Part shown: in pieces, positions 11,482 through 22,503 of the stretch
Layout: each line of letters starts with the position of its first letter
How positions within the stretch are numbered: position 1 is the first letter of the stretch
From: Ophioceras dolichostomum
Taxonomy: Eukaryota; Ascomycota; Sordariomycetes; Magnaporthales; Ophioceraceae
Length of the DNA: 64,000 nucleotides
Assembly (NCBI GenBank): GCA_003049485.1
Contig: PYST01000113.1
Span: 42,712-106,711, forward strand
Reading direction: 5' to 3'
Translations under genes and position numbers: made by a program
Notes under the pieces: generated by a model
What the model was told of the DNA's origin: nothing
What the model saw: only the letters and a program-made list of their open reading frames with translations
Databases searched by the model: none

Positions 11482-12908
11482 GGTTCGAAGATCCGCCAGG
11501 CGGGAGCAACACACATGACACACAGAGGGCGCCGCGACTGGGATTCAAGGGTCGCAGACCAAGACCCAACCAGACAAGGCAAGAAAGGTTGAAATTAGGA
11601 GGGGTCAATCTTCTCAGTCTGCTGGTCCTGCTGTGGTTTGATGGGCCGGCAATCTGAAGCGAACCCGGAAGGCAACATTATACATTGAAAACAAGAATCA
11701 CAATGACATTGTGTGGGGTGCGAGGATGCAGGAACAGAGTCCCATTTTAGGCGTTAGGTAATCCGCTGTTCGAGCCGTGGGCCGGCTGCCCGGTCACCTC
11801 TTACACTGATTGAGGCGCAAACAACACCACATCAAAATCTGTTGAAGAACCAAGGAACGAAGGGACCAACAACGACTGGTGGATGGAGCTGTGTCATGCA
11901 GCTGATGGAATGGAATAGTCTAGCACCCTGTGCCTGAGATGTATAGACGACTACCTATATAGTAACCCTACCGTCTGATCTCTGTACGCCCATCTCCTAA
12001 GTACTGGCATATACGAGCATTGATGTTTGCCCAGTGCCCAGTTTGCCCAGTGTTCCCAACACCATCCACCGATCCACCAACCCAAGTTGCTCCAAGATGC
12101 CTGCCATATACCGCTTACAGCAGTTGAGGTCGACGGACCTAGCCATTGAAACCTGAGCTGGAAAAAGTGCTTCGGTGAGGAGTCTGAGGACGGTCACCAA
12201 CACGGTCATCAACCGAGGTCCGTGGTTGATCGTGCTATTTTTCATAGTGCGCTCCTTCGTCCCGGTCTGTTGGCGCCACCGACTCCTGAGGTCCTCTCTT
12301 TGAACACCTAGCTCAGCCTGCTACCACTGGCCCGACAAGGCTTGGACCAGATTCCAGAGGCTATGGACCGTAGGCATGGACCACATAACGCCGCCGCCGC
12401 ATGAACAACATGGACAAATGTTTCAAGAAGCTATCCCGCAGAGCTTCGAGAGTGGATGTTCCTTGGAAGCGTCCGGACTGTTAGAAGGATGCCTGGACCG
12501 CGCTTCTAGATCTACAGAACTCTCTGGAGGTAGCTTTGAATTGGCAGCGAGTTCTCTTGATTACGGTGCCTACCAGGTGGCAGAAAGCATTTTGCACTGT
12601 AAGCTAGGGAAGCCATTGGCAAGGGCCTCGGGCACCACAACGCCGGGCAACGCCGGGCAACCACGAAAGGTCAGCCCTCGGAGTACTCAGTGATCGTACA
12701 CCTCGAGAGCCACACTCCAGACCAAATTGTCTCATCACACCTGACAATGTTTCGGCTGCGATGCAAGGCCATTCGTGGACTTATTTTTGTTTCCGAACGT
12801 TTCTAGCCATTTTTCATGTTTCCTGCCATTTTTCATAGGCCATTCATGCAAGCCAGGTCTTTCTCTCTTCTCGGGTTTCCATGTCTCTCTCCTCCTTCAC
12901 AGTGCAGT
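11482..12908. other. Intergenic upstream of the gelsolin-like gene
   Basis: This holds the promoter side of the DUF4045/gelsolin gene and the 3' flank of arl2, both on minus. A 105-codon ATG-initiated ORF on plus (12376-12693) has no recognisable family and no supporting splice structure, so I do not call it. A 10-bp unit, AACGCCGGGC, is directly duplicated near 12640-12660. Confidence 0.45.
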
Positions 12909-13957
12909 TCAGAAAAGGAAGAGCCTCGCCTTGGCGTCCTCCACCACCCAAGCCAAACCCTCCTTGAGATTCTCGCCTGTCATTGCGCTACACCGGAGAA
13001 TATTCCATCGGTGTGTGCGAATTTCCTTCAGATGCAGTGCCTAGTAGTTTAGAAGGTGAAGCATAGGCGTTAGTTTTGGTTTGGCTCCGTAGACAACCAA
13101 GCCAATAGAGGAGGGCGGCCTGCATTCGGATTAGAATGGCAAGATTACCATCCACCAAGGGCACTCACCTCGAGAATCTCGTCCCTATCCATACACCCGT
13201 TCACGTCTGATTTGTTTGCGAATACCAGGAGGCTAGCTCCTGACAGACGCTAAAATACGCGACAGAGTGTTAGGAAAGCAACACCATCATAATTTCTGGT
13301 ATGGGGCGGCGGGTTTTATCCTACCTCTTCCTCGAGCAGCCCGTGAAGCTCAGTGCGACAGTCCTCGATCCGCAAACGATCAGTGGCATCAACCACCCAA
13401 ATCAAAGCATCCGTCTTTTCGAAATAATTCCGCCAGTATGACCTAAGGGTCTTTTGCCCACCAACGTCCCCTAATAATATAGAAAATCAAACACAATCAG
13501 ACTGTTAATATGGAGGACAAAGATGACGGAACTCCAAGGGCCCGTTCGTTGGGGCCCTCTGGAGAGAGTGGGCACCTACAAATATTCAACTTGTATCTGG
13601 AGATAACCCCGAACTGTCAGCCTCGACGTCCCAAAACATCACGAAGCAGAAGAAGTAGAGGGTAAAGCTGGGTGTGCCGTTAGGGAGGAGAGATGGTGTA
13701 CCCTTCGTAGTCGACAGTCTTGATGATGAAGCCTAACGTCGGACTGACAGTGTTTACGTCCTCGTTCATGATCTTCTTCACGATGGTGGTCTTCCCAGCA
13801 TTGTCCAGGCCTCTTTATTCAAATTCAAAATCAGCGACACCCAGAATTAAAAGAAATCAAACAGAGAAACAGAGGAGGGGGAGCGGGCGAGTTCGCACAG
13901 CATTAGGATCCTGAGCTCCTTGTCCTTGAGCCTAGCCTTCCGAAGAATCGAGAGCAT
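12909..13957 (-). CDS. arl2: ARL2-type small GTPase
   Basis: This is an Arf-like GTPase. The family acts with tubulin cofactor D in tubulin folding and microtubule function (Alp41 in fission yeast, Cin4 in budding yeast). Six exons on minus: 13957-13899, 13812-13702, 13596-13580, 13470-13325, 13249-13169 and 13040-12909, giving 181 residues against about 184 in the family. The P-loop GLDNAGKT follows the first junction. [15 protein letters not shown] is switch [21 protein letters not shown] is switch II, and NKSD stands where ARL2 usually has NKQD. The C-terminus [18 protein letters not shown] matches the family. There is no Gly at position 2, so N-myristoylation is not expected. The third exon is only 17 nt, and it is required to supply YKLNI and part of the Trp of WDVGGQ. 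Confidence 0.92.
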
Positions 13958-15662
13958 CTTGAAAACCCGACCTCAGCAGCAAGCTCGAACGAGGTTCACG
14001 CTTTCAGTGCTGACGACTCCAGATGCATCTCCTTCCCTCAGGAAACCAGTCCTCGTCTACTTGCACTGGCGATAGTTTATCTCCGTTGCCAGCGTCTGGA
14101 CTCTCGGGCTACCCCAGGCATCAGCTTGGGTGGTGTTGGAAAGGCAGATTACATAAGGGGGATGGAGGAAGAAGCGAGAGAATCACTATCACGTGAGCTC
14201 ATTGTACCTCCTGCCCAGCAGAACAACACCACCTCGGCTCCTTTCACCACTTCCTCCATTCACCACTGAGGCAGGTACGAGTGCCTGCCTACCTATTCAG
14301 GCCTCACTGGGACGCACTTTCAGTCTCATTGTCGTCACAATAGACGATGTCTTTGTTTACTGATTCGTCTCAACTTCTAATTGCTCCCTCCAGGCTCTCC
14401 TCCGCCTCGTGATCTTGTCGCCTAGGCAATGCGTCCCTCGGTCTGCCCAGGGACCTCTACGGCCATCCCGTGATACTGAATTTTGCCTTCACGAGAGACA
14501 ATAGCGTCTATTAAACTACCTAACAAGACTGCTTCCAGGCGCTCTCGTCCGAAAGGGAGTGTCTGTAGGTGAACTATGGTTCCCTGCAGTCACTGCCTTC
14601 CTCTGCGCTTAACTGCGTCACTCCTTCCCTGTCCACGTCACCTTGGATGGATGAGTTCTTCCTTCTTATTCTTAGATAGGTAATGCTCTCAACTATCAAT
14701 GGTATCAATGGTGCTTCTTGTTTATTTCTACAGGCAGAGAATCATAGCGGGTGATAGATCTCTCCTTTGCTTTTCACCCAGGCGACCTAGGCCGGTGCCT
14801 GATGCTAGATATTTGAGTATCCAGGACTAAGCAACTTGATGAATTCACTGCTCTTATCGTATCGTGCTGCTTTTCACGTCTTGCTGCTTTCCCGCAAAGT
14901 CCATCCCGTCTCCTCAGCGGCCAAACTCGGTGGCTCTCCTCGGTGGCGAGGCTGCTCTTCACCTTCTAGTTCCTTCCGCGGTTTCCTCCTATTGTTGTTT
15001 ATTTGTTTATTTAGGTCCCCTACGCGCCCTTGGTAGCTCTTTCCCTCCGACCTTCACTCTTTGCTCCTGCCCTCTCTCCCAGGCAGGTGCTTCCCGAGCT
15101 TTCCCTCCTCCTCAGAACAGGGCACGTGCCACCCGGGCGAGCGAACTCCTCCCCTCGAATACTACTAGCTCGACCGGCCGACGCGTCCTCCTCCTCCTGC
15201 TTTCCCCCCGCCAACCTTTCTCAACGCAGCTTGGCAGCCTCTCGTCTCTCGCACCTGCAGGCTACCACCTGGCTTCTCCCAGGCGGCCTGAGACAAGAAT
15301 CTTCAGCTGCTCCCTTATCCTCATCCCCTTCATCCTCGTCTTTGATTTTATCAGCTTCGCGCTTCCTTTTTCCTCACTTGATTTCATATCGGCGTGTGCT
15401 TCAGGAAGAATCTTGCGCGGACGTTCGTCACCGCGCGACCGTTCGGCCGCACAACCTCAGACTGCTACTCACTCCTGTTATGTATACGGGGGATCGCATC
15501 TCTGAACGTGCCACCAGCTTCTTAAGCAAACACTGCACGGGTACCATCACTTGACTGTTTTGCCATCCTGCAACGAGCTATGTAGGTACCTTTCACCATC
15601 ACGGCCGAATCTCGTTCTCAAAAGCTGACGCAAAGCACAATTCGCAGACTACCTATCCAGCA
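13958..15662. other. Divergent intergenic region, arl2 and GNAT gene
   Basis: This is a 1.7-kb interval between the start of arl2 (minus) and the GNAT gene (plus). The right 700 bp are rich in C/T and contain several stop-free stretches that look like leader sequence rather than protein. Two palindromic CACGTG E-box cores are present at 14190-14195 (in TCACGTGA) and 15123-15128. No gene is supported. Confidence 0.5.
14189..14196. promoter_or_regulatory. Palindromic E-box-like motif TCACGTGA
   Basis: The sequence TCACGTGA lies in the arl2/GNAT divergent region, about 230 bp upstream of the arl2 ATG. This core is bound by bHLH factors such as Cbf1/Pho4-type proteins. A role here is inference from position only. 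Confidence 0.3.
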
Positions 15663-18134
15663 ATGTCTGCTCAAGCTACCGCCTCTGGCGACATGGCCCA
15701 GGAGGCCACCTCCTGTCACCAACCCCAGCATCGCTCTGATGCTCAGGGCCATGATTCGCGGCGGTCGAGGGATCGTTCTGAGCATCGCACGACGGGACGT
15801 CGCGATGAGAGCCGTCCCCGCCGGATCAGAACGGTCTATCGATATCACTACCCTCCCGCCACGGAGTCGGAGTCCGTGAGCTCCTGGTCCTCCTTGTCTT
15901 CATCTTCTTCAGACGATTACCCTCGTCGCCATTCTGGCCGCCGCTCTGGTCGCCACTCTGGCCGCCATTATTCTGGTCGTCACTATTCTGATCGCCATTA
16001 TTCTGATCGTCATCATCGCCGTCATCGTCACTACGGCCGCTCTAACCACCATCACCGCCGGCATGGAAGCCGCCATGGGAGCCGCTATGAGAGCCGTCAC
16101 GGAAGCCGCCATGGAGGCCACCGTCGCAGCCGGCGTGACGACCCTGACCATCAAGTGGGTACCAGCCGTGACCAGCCTCAGGGCAAGGTCAATGATCCCA
16201 TCGACGACAAGTCTCAGCGCAAGGAGTGTGAGACTATCGATGACAAGCCCAAGGGCAAAGAGAATGAGCTTATCGCCTACAAGCCTAAGGGCAAGGAGCG
16301 TCAGGCCATCGGCGACAAGCCCGACCAAGGATCTTCTCCTGGCCAGTCTCCTATCGTGGCGCAGAAGCATGTCACCGCAGTGACCAAGCCTTCATCTCGT
16401 GACTCCTCCGTGGATGGAGGTGCCCGGATCTGCCAGGATGCTAAGCCTTCAACCAAGGACACTGGCAAGGACATTGGCAAGGACGCTGGCAAGGACGCTG
16501 GCAAGGGCACTGGCGCTACTACCAAAGTCGCCGTGGGCCCTGAGGACGCAGTCCCTGCTACGCCTGCTGCGCCGGTAATCATCCGGCCCAAGTTCGACCC
16601 GCACGCGTACTCGGGTAAGAAACCCGTCACGACTACCACAACGATGGCTCCCCAGGACAGGAAGGCCTGGCATCAGCTCGGCACGCAGAAAGCGCCCATC
16701 CCTCGCGCTGGCGAGATGCAGAAGCCATCCGCTTCCCTCGTCCATCCCTCTTCATCCGGAGCTGTCGTGCCTCCGAAAGTCAGCACTCAGGGAACCCAAG
16801 GAGCCCAGGTCCAGAAGCCATCGGCCGGCAACCGGGACCAGTCCGTCAAGAGCGGACGGCGTGGACGGCGTGGACGATCCAATAAGATGAAGGATCCCAC
16901 CAACCATCATCGTCAAGGCCTGGATTCTAATCAGGCACAGCCTGCTGCTTCGTTCGGCGGACAGGGCGGCCGAGGCAACCAGCGACTCGGTAAGGTGGGT
17001 CAGCCCATGCCCTGGTCCACTCAGGTCTTCGGGAACGCTGCTCTCCAACGTTGGGCGAGCGAAGTCTCCCCAGCCGCGGTCCACAACGATCTGGCCGGCT
17101 TCACCAAGCAAGTCGCCGACCACCCCGACTGCGGCGTGGACCCTAAGATGGGTCTACTCCAAGCTCCGGTGGTGTCCTCGCCGGTTCTGACCTCCTCAGA
17201 TCGGCGCCGGCTCAGTCTCGTGAACAAGCCGACGAACGGCGAGGAGCCGAACAACATGCAGGTGGCCCTCCGTGCGTCCCCTCCTAGCTCGGTGTCCTAT
17301 CCCGACATAAACTCCGACGGATCCCACCGCAACAATCTTGTGCAGTCACTGGCTCGGGACTGGGACATGCCAGGCATGGATTTCGTCGGTGGTCCTATGG
17401 GCACTCGGGCGAACCACGAGCCCCTGATCGCCAGCCACATGCGGCCTGCGTCGCCCGAGGACATGGCTGAGGTGCTAGAGATCTACAACGCCGAGGTCAA
17501 GGACGGAGGTCAAGCCTTCGACTCGCAGCCACTCGAGTCGGAGGCCTTTAAGAGAACCCTCACCCAGTCCATCCGCGACAGTCTCGTTTTCATCGTCGCC
17601 GTGGCCGGATCGGCCCACGACCTCCGCGATGTCAACACCCGCTCCTCTCAGCCCAGCAACACCCCGAAGAAAGGCCGGATCCTCGGCTTCGCCTATCTGC
17701 AGCCGTACCACCGCGGCATGTGCGGAGCCGTGATGAACTCGACCGGAGTCAAGTCGGTCAAGCTCGTCGCCTATGTCCATCGCAAGTACCGCGGCAACCT
17801 GATCGGCTACGCCCTGCTAGACAAGATGATGCAGATAACCTGCGCCGACTACGACTACCAGGACACGTGCGAGTTCTTCGACGAGAAGAACTACCCGATC
17901 TTCAAGGGCCCCAAGGAGGGCCGCCAGTACAGGGCCATCTACGCCGAGGTCCTGCGCAACGGCAAGGGCGATCAGGCCATGCGCCGGTACGACTCGCTGC
18001 TTGTCAAGTACCTGGGCTTCGACAAGATCGGCGTGCTGGAGCGCAGCCACGTCGTCGGCGGCGAGGAGCGTGACCTGGTCACGTACCGGCGCGTCTGCCA
18101 CCCGGAGACCTCGGTCAAGGAGGGCGGCCACTGA
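15663..18134 (+). CDS. GNAT-domain protein with long disordered N-terminus
   Basis: Single exon, 823 residues. The C-terminal part, from about residue 592, resembles a GCN5-related N-acetyltransferase: RPASPEDMAEVLEIYNAEV begins the fold, ILGFAYLQPYHR is a central strand, and VHRKYRGNLIGYALLDKMMQ near residue 705 matches the acetyl-CoA-binding motif A pattern (R-G-x-x-x-G). Substrate is unknown. The first 590 residues are disordered: Arg/Ser with phospho-type SSWSSLSSSSSDD, a run of SGRHYS/SDRHYS/GSRHGS repeats at residues about 90-165, three tandem DDKPKGKE-type units encoded near 16190-16330, and GKDAGKDAG repeats near 16455-16510. Basic RS-like and RGRRGRRG segments suggest RNA or chromatin contact, but this is inference. 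The ATG follows a long pyrimidine-rich leader. Confidence 0.85.
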   Translation: MSAQATASGDMAQEATSCHQPQHRSDAQGHDSRRSRDRSEHRTTGRRDESRPRRIRTVYRYHYPPATESESVSSWSSLSSSSSDDYPRRHSGRRSGRHSGRHYSGRHYSDRHYSDRHHRRHRHYGRSNHHHRRHGSRHGSRYESRHGSRHGGHRRSRRDDPDHQVGTSRDQPQGKVNDPIDDKSQRKECETIDDKPKGKENELIAYKPKGKERQAIGDKPDQGSSPGQSPIVAQKHVTAVTKPSSRDSSVDGGARICQDAKPSTKDTGKDIGKDAGKDAGKGTGATTKVAVGPEDAVPATPAAPVIIRPKFDPHAYSGKKPVTTTTTMAPQDRKAWHQLGTQKAPIPRAGEMQKPSASLVHPSSSGAVVPPKVSTQGTQGAQVQKPSAGNRDQSVKSGRRGRRGRSNKMKDPTNHHRQGLDSNQAQPAASFGGQGGRGNQRLGKVGQPMPWSTQVFGNAALQRWASEVSPAAVHNDLAGFTKQVADHPDCGVDPKMGLLQAPVVSSPVLTSSDRRRLSLVNKPTNGEEPNNMQVALRASPPSSVSYPDINSDGSHRNNLVQSLARDWDMPGMDFVGGPMGTRANHEPLIASHMRPASPEDMAEVLEIYNAEVKDGGQAFDSQPLESEAFKRTLTQSIRDSLVFIVAVAGSAHDLRDVNTRSSQPSNTPKKGRILGFAYLQPYHRGMCGAVMNSTGVKSVKLVAYVHRKYRGNLIGYALLDKMMQITCADYDYQDTCEFFDEKNYPIFKGPKEGRQYRAIYAEVLRNGKGDQAMRRYDSLLVKYLGFDKIGVLERSHVVGGEERDLVTYRRVCHPETSVKEGGH

Positions 18135-19188
18135 TCCCGGCCGCTCCTCCCTGCCCCCTCCCCGCGCCCCCCTTGTGTCGGCGACCCGCTTTGGTTTCGT
18201 TTTGTCCTTTTCTTTTTTTTTCCTTTTCTCGTCTCGATTGTTCTTTCTGCCTGCCCACTTGGGGCAGTTCTGTGCTCGGAGTCCCGCCTCGGCGGGCTTA
18301 TCTTACTCTCTTGCTTTTCTGCCGGCCAATGTCGCCGCGCATTTGTCAACACTCGGGTTGACCTGCCCGTCTTGTTCTGCCCGGTCGCTCTTGTCCGTCT
18401 TTCGTCTTTTCTTTCGGTGGTCTCTCGCTGTGGTCGGTCGTCGCGGCTTCTCAACATTTCCCTCGGGTCATGCCCGGACGACCGACCACAATGGCGATGT
18501 TTCGTCGATGTTTACGATTTAGCCAGCCAGCAGCCTCTTTCTCGCCCACCATCTTGCCCCCAGTTCCCTTTTCTAGCCCGTTACTTTGGGCTAGAAAATT
18601 TGCCCCTAATATTTCCCCCAAGGCAAGCCATAAAAATTAGATAAAATGCCAAAAAAAATAAACAAAAATTTGCGTGACAAACTGTCCTATGATATCAACA
18701 CCGTATGTGTCTGCATTGAAGGTCGTCCATATTTTGCATCATCAACTCCCCAAATGCAATTACAAGGTATACGATGGCATCCTTTTGCAACCGAGAAAGA
18801 GGGAGCTCTCTGTCTCTCACCATCGAGGTAGGATATTGGGGCTTCCCTCGTATTACATGGAACTAGCAGGGGGGACACAATAGCTGCCGAATGTAAACCT
18901 GTGGGCAGAGCAGCCGGAGACTCCGAAACGACTGGAGGAGCTGCCGTTGGAACGTTCGACGAAGAGTAACCGGTGATGCTTCCCATACCACCTAGAGAGT
19001 GAGGACGATGGTTTTAGTACTACCTGGATATCGCCATACAAAATCACAAGCCCTTCCTTCGTCACGTCAAGGCAGTAAGTAGCACTCTCTATCTACGCCA
19101 TGATCCTGGAGGATAACGAGCTCAGCCTCCAGAACGCGTCCACATAAGCGCATCCTCCCGAACGGAGCCACTTCTTTGCTCCCCAGAC
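18135..19188. other. 3' flank of the GNAT gene and intergenic
   Basis: The first 500 bp (18135-18640) are strongly C/T-rich and free of stops in the GNAT frame. I attribute that to base composition of the 3' untranslated region. The rest shows no coding signal. Confidence 0.5.
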
Positions 19189-19800
19189 ATGCTGCTCGGG
19201 AGGCTTCTCTCGCCGCTGGGTGTCGTCGGTCTGTGGAGGGAAGGAGGCTCATCGAAGCTGCTGGAGAAGAGGGAACTCGGCGGCGTAAGCTAGCCCGAGA
19301 CCACCCACCACCTGTTTCCTACACCAAGAGGTCCGGCGGGTTAACGACAAAAAGACCGAGAGCTGTGGGACTCTGCATACTAGGTACCTATCTAACTTTG
19401 CAAACAAACAAACAAAACAAAACAGATCTTGATCTGCACGGGAGCAGACGCCACTGGCCGATGCGACCACCGAGTCTACGCGCTGGGCAAGTGCTACAAC
19501 CTGGCCGCGGGCTTCTACCGGAGCTCCAAGACGTTCGCCCCGGACGGCGAAGGCTTCTACTGCTTCCCGTACCTTATCCCGTGCGGCGCCGTCTGCAGGG
19601 CGCCCTCGGCGAGCGGCTGCACGCTGGGCGCGGTGACGTTCGCGTGGGAGCACAAGTACAACCTAAGCGCCATCGGCTGGGACCGGTATATTTCGTCGTT
19701 TGACTGCTGGGTGCGCGGAGCATCTGGGGGTGGTGGTGGCGATAGGGAGGAGGAGGAGGTAGAGGGAGAGGAAGGGGAGGGGACGTTCGGGTCTGGGTAG
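19189..19800 (+). CDS. Small cysteine-rich, probably secreted protein
   Basis: Two exons, 19189-19284 and 19426-19800, are joined in phase 0 by a 141-bp intron with GTAAGC donor, TCTAAC near the acceptor and AACAG acceptor. The predicted protein has 156 residues. The first exon gives a modest hydrophobic N-terminus (MLLGRLLSPLGVVGLW) ending in LEKRELGG, which contains a KR pair that could be a Kex2-type site. Exon 2 carries eight Cys residues in a compact domain (TGRCDHRVYALGKCYN, FYCFPYLIPCGAVC, SGC, SSFDC) and an acidic Gly/Glu tail. The exon 2 domain is clearly coding. I have a vague memory of similar small fungal secreted proteins but cannot name a family. The signal peptide is weak, and a different upstream first exon is possible. 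Secretion and any effector role are inference. Confidence 0.6.
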
Positions 19801-20448
19801 GGTAGGCTGTAGTAATAGTAGTGGTAGGAGAGAAGGCTGTGGATGGACGGATGGACGAACATGGTTGTTTTTAGGGAGCTAGGTGAGGGTACTAGACGTA
19901 AACCGGGAGCTAAAGACGATGTCCGATAGACAGGGATGGCCACCACCGATAGCAATGTGGACGCCAACCAGCCGATGCGGCGTCAGCAGTGGGAACGGGG
20001 AGGGGTTTACAGCGTCGCATTGATCAATCAGAGCCGGAGTGACGCCTGCGGCTGGGCATTTTTGGCGGGGTAAATGATACACACTCTCCTTAATAAGAGT
20101 TGCTGAGGGGTATTCTCAGATATTGAGACGATTGATAGTACCAGAGCTCTCTCGGCAGGGAATCGCTCTGCCGATTAGGATCGACTCCATGATTCCGAGA
20201 GAAGCCCGGGGGAGGAAATCATACCTGCATGGGGAGCAGCGAACGAACATTGAGAGCCTGGAAATAGCCTAACCTCTCGGTGGCTGTTTCCTTAGCTCGA
20301 CAGTTCCTGTTCACATCTGCTTTGATTTCCAGCCTTGATTCCCAGGGCTTTTCCACTCGGAGGATCTGATATTCTCGATTTCTTCAGCAAGGCACCTACC
20401 TACCTTACCTGTACATATTCGCCCACACCTTCTTGAACATCAGCAGCA
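19801..20448. other. Intergenic upstream of S-formylglutathione hydrolase
   Basis: No gene is supported. The last 100 bp are C/T-rich with ACCTACCTACCTTACCTG runs, consistent with a promoter and leader. Confidence 0.45.
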
Positions 20449-21584
20449 ATGGCTTTCACAACTAAAGCGACTATCGCCTCCTTCGGCGGCAAGCTCCTGA
20501 AGCTGTCGCACAAGTCCGCCGTGACCGGCACGGAGATGGCAGTGCACCTCTACCTGCCCCCGCAAGCCACCAGCCGAAAAGTCCCCCTCCTCTTCTACCT
20601 CTCGGGCCTGACCTGCTCTCCCGACAACTGCTCCGAGAAGGGCTTCTTCCAGCACGGCGCCGCGTCCAACGGCATCGCCATCGCCTACCCGGACACGAGC
20701 CCTCGCGGCCTCAACCTGCCCGGCGAGTCCGATAGCTGGGACTTTGGGGTCGCCGCCTCCTTCTACGTCGACGCCCAGCGCGACCCCTTCTCGGCGAACT
20801 ACAAGATGGAGACCTACCTGACGCAGGAACTCCCGGAGCTGCTCTATTCGGAGTTCTCAGACAAGCTGGACAAGTCCAAGGGGATGAGCATCACGGGCCA
20901 CTCGATGGGAGGGCACGGCGCCCTGACGCTGTACCTCAAGCACCCCGGCTTGTACAAGAGCGTGAGCGCCTTCGCGCCCATTGCGAACCCGAGCAAGTGT
21001 CCCTGGGGCGAGAAGGCGTTCAAGGGGTACCTCGGGGAGGACGTGGAGGAGTGGAAGAAGCATGATGCGACGGAGCTGGTCAAGGGGTGGAAGAATGGGG
21101 ACTTGAAGATGTTGATCGACGTGGTACGTTCTTCTTTTATGCCCATGCCTACTAGGAGCAGAGGGAGGGAGAGGGAGAGAGAGAGAGAGAAGGGGAAATT
21201 GCCAAGATGCTCAAAAAGAAGCTAAACGATTCATATCTCTTCTGGCTGACTGACTGACTGACACCTATTCGTCTGGGGACATTTGAAATAGGGAACCGGC
21301 GATAACTTCTACAAGCAGAAGCAGCTTCTTCCAGAGAACTTCGAGCAGGCTGTCAAGGATGCCGGACTGGAGGGCCTGACTTTGAATTACCGCGAGGACT
21401 ACGACCACTCCTATTACTTCATGGCTTGTACGTCTCCCGTCTTCTCGCATCTCCCATTCTCCAGTTGAATACTACCTCGATGCTTGTGGCCTTTCGACTG
21501 ACATGACGCACTCGCCTGCCTCCTTCGTCTGCAGCCTTCAGTGATGATCACGTCGCGCATGCGGCCAAGCACCTCGGCGCATAG
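20449..21584 (+). CDS. S-formylglutathione hydrolase (esterase D family)
   Basis: This cytosolic serine hydrolase releases formate from S-formylglutathione, the last step of glutathione-dependent formaldehyde detoxification. Exons 20449-21123, 21292-21427 and 21535-21584 give 286 residues, the usual length. The nucleophile is Ser152 in GHSMGGHGAL. The probable Asp229 lies in GTGDNFY at the start of exon 2, and the catalytic His is His276 in SDDHVAHAAKH, encoded by the last 50-nt exon. LSGLTCSPDNCSEKGFFQ is the diagnostic oxyanion and substrate loop. The first intron (168 bp) contains a GA dinucleotide-rich tract, the second is 107 bp. The assignment is secure from motifs; activity is inferred from the family. 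Confidence 0.95.
21161..21191 (+). repeat. GA-rich simple repeat in intron
   Basis: GAGGGAGGGAGAGG followed by uninterrupted GA units, lying inside the first intron of the S-formylglutathione hydrolase gene. Confidence 0.8.
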
Positions 21585-22503
21585 GCTGAGGTTGAAACCA
21601 ACTGGTAGGGGAAAGCCTCTCGGCAGATAATGGAGGCCACAAAAATTCAAACACATTAAGCACAAGATGCCGAAGAGCATACCAAATGCGCCAGATAGGA
21701 TCATGCAACCTTGAACGCACATTATCAACCCTCGTTTGGGGAAAGGAGGAGGGAAAAGCAAGCTTGGAAGAAACAAGGGTGGCGGCATCACACCGTCTGG
21801 TGTATGTATTACCGCTCCCCAGGCTTGGACTTGCTCCAGCTTGGACTCACGCTTCATTTCTCTATCCTTCGTCCGAGAAAGCCATTAAGCAAGCCGTGGA
21901 AAGTCATGGAAAGGTGCCCAGTTGCTTCTTGATCAAAAGAGACTCCGAGGTGGAAAACCGCCTAGTTTCTCAACTAGACTGACTTCAAAGGGTAATTAAC
22001 CTATGCCAAGAATCGAACAAACTGCACTACTACTGCTTCACCTACCAAGGTGTTGACAGGCAGGTGGGCAGGTTGGTAGGTAGAATAGTGCAACGAGCGT
22101 AACGCTCAAGCAAACAGAAGACTTTCGCAGTCGTAGGAGACAAATGCAACAGCGCGGAGGAAAAAAAAGAGAAGGTACCCGTTCATAGAAAGCATCAAAT
22201 ACGAAAGAACAAACGCCGGTCCCGAATGCTCTTCGAGAAGAGATACGAGGAGCAATGAGAGTAATGAGACCAGGAAGAGTAAAAAGAGTAAGAAGAGCAA
22301 GAAGAGAAGAGCAGAGGCACCCTTTTCCCTCCAGTAGACTCTCCATCCCGAGTCCCCCTTTCGACCCTTCTTCCGCCCTACCCACCCTTCAACAATAAGC
22401 CAACCCAAAGCCACTCCGCTTCCCCCATCTGTTCTCCATCCATCATTGCTGCACGTACCAATAATAGAGCACTCCCTCCTTACCTCAGTACCTACCAACC
22501 TAC
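21585..22503. other. Intergenic between convergent genes
   Basis: This is the 3' flank of both neighbours. No ORF with coding character and no RNA gene seen. A GTAAGAAGAGCAAGAAGAG-type purine-rich repeat lies near 22260-22310. Confidence 0.45.

Noticed and set aside
12376..12693. 105-codon ATG ORF upstream of the gelsolin-like gene
   Set aside because: No recognisable motif, no splice or promoter support, and length is within chance for this composition.
14836..15554. Overlapping ORFs of 66-213 codons upstream of the GNAT gene
   Set aside because: They lie in a C/T-rich leader and encode Ser/Leu/Pro/Arg low-complexity sequence in several frames at once.
18135..18644. 170-codon stop-free in-frame continuation after the GNAT stop
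   Set aside because: The region is strongly C/T-rich, so A-containing stops are rare in any frame. The translation is Leu/Ser/Phe/Cys-rich without domain character, which fits a pyrimidine-rich 3' untranslated region.
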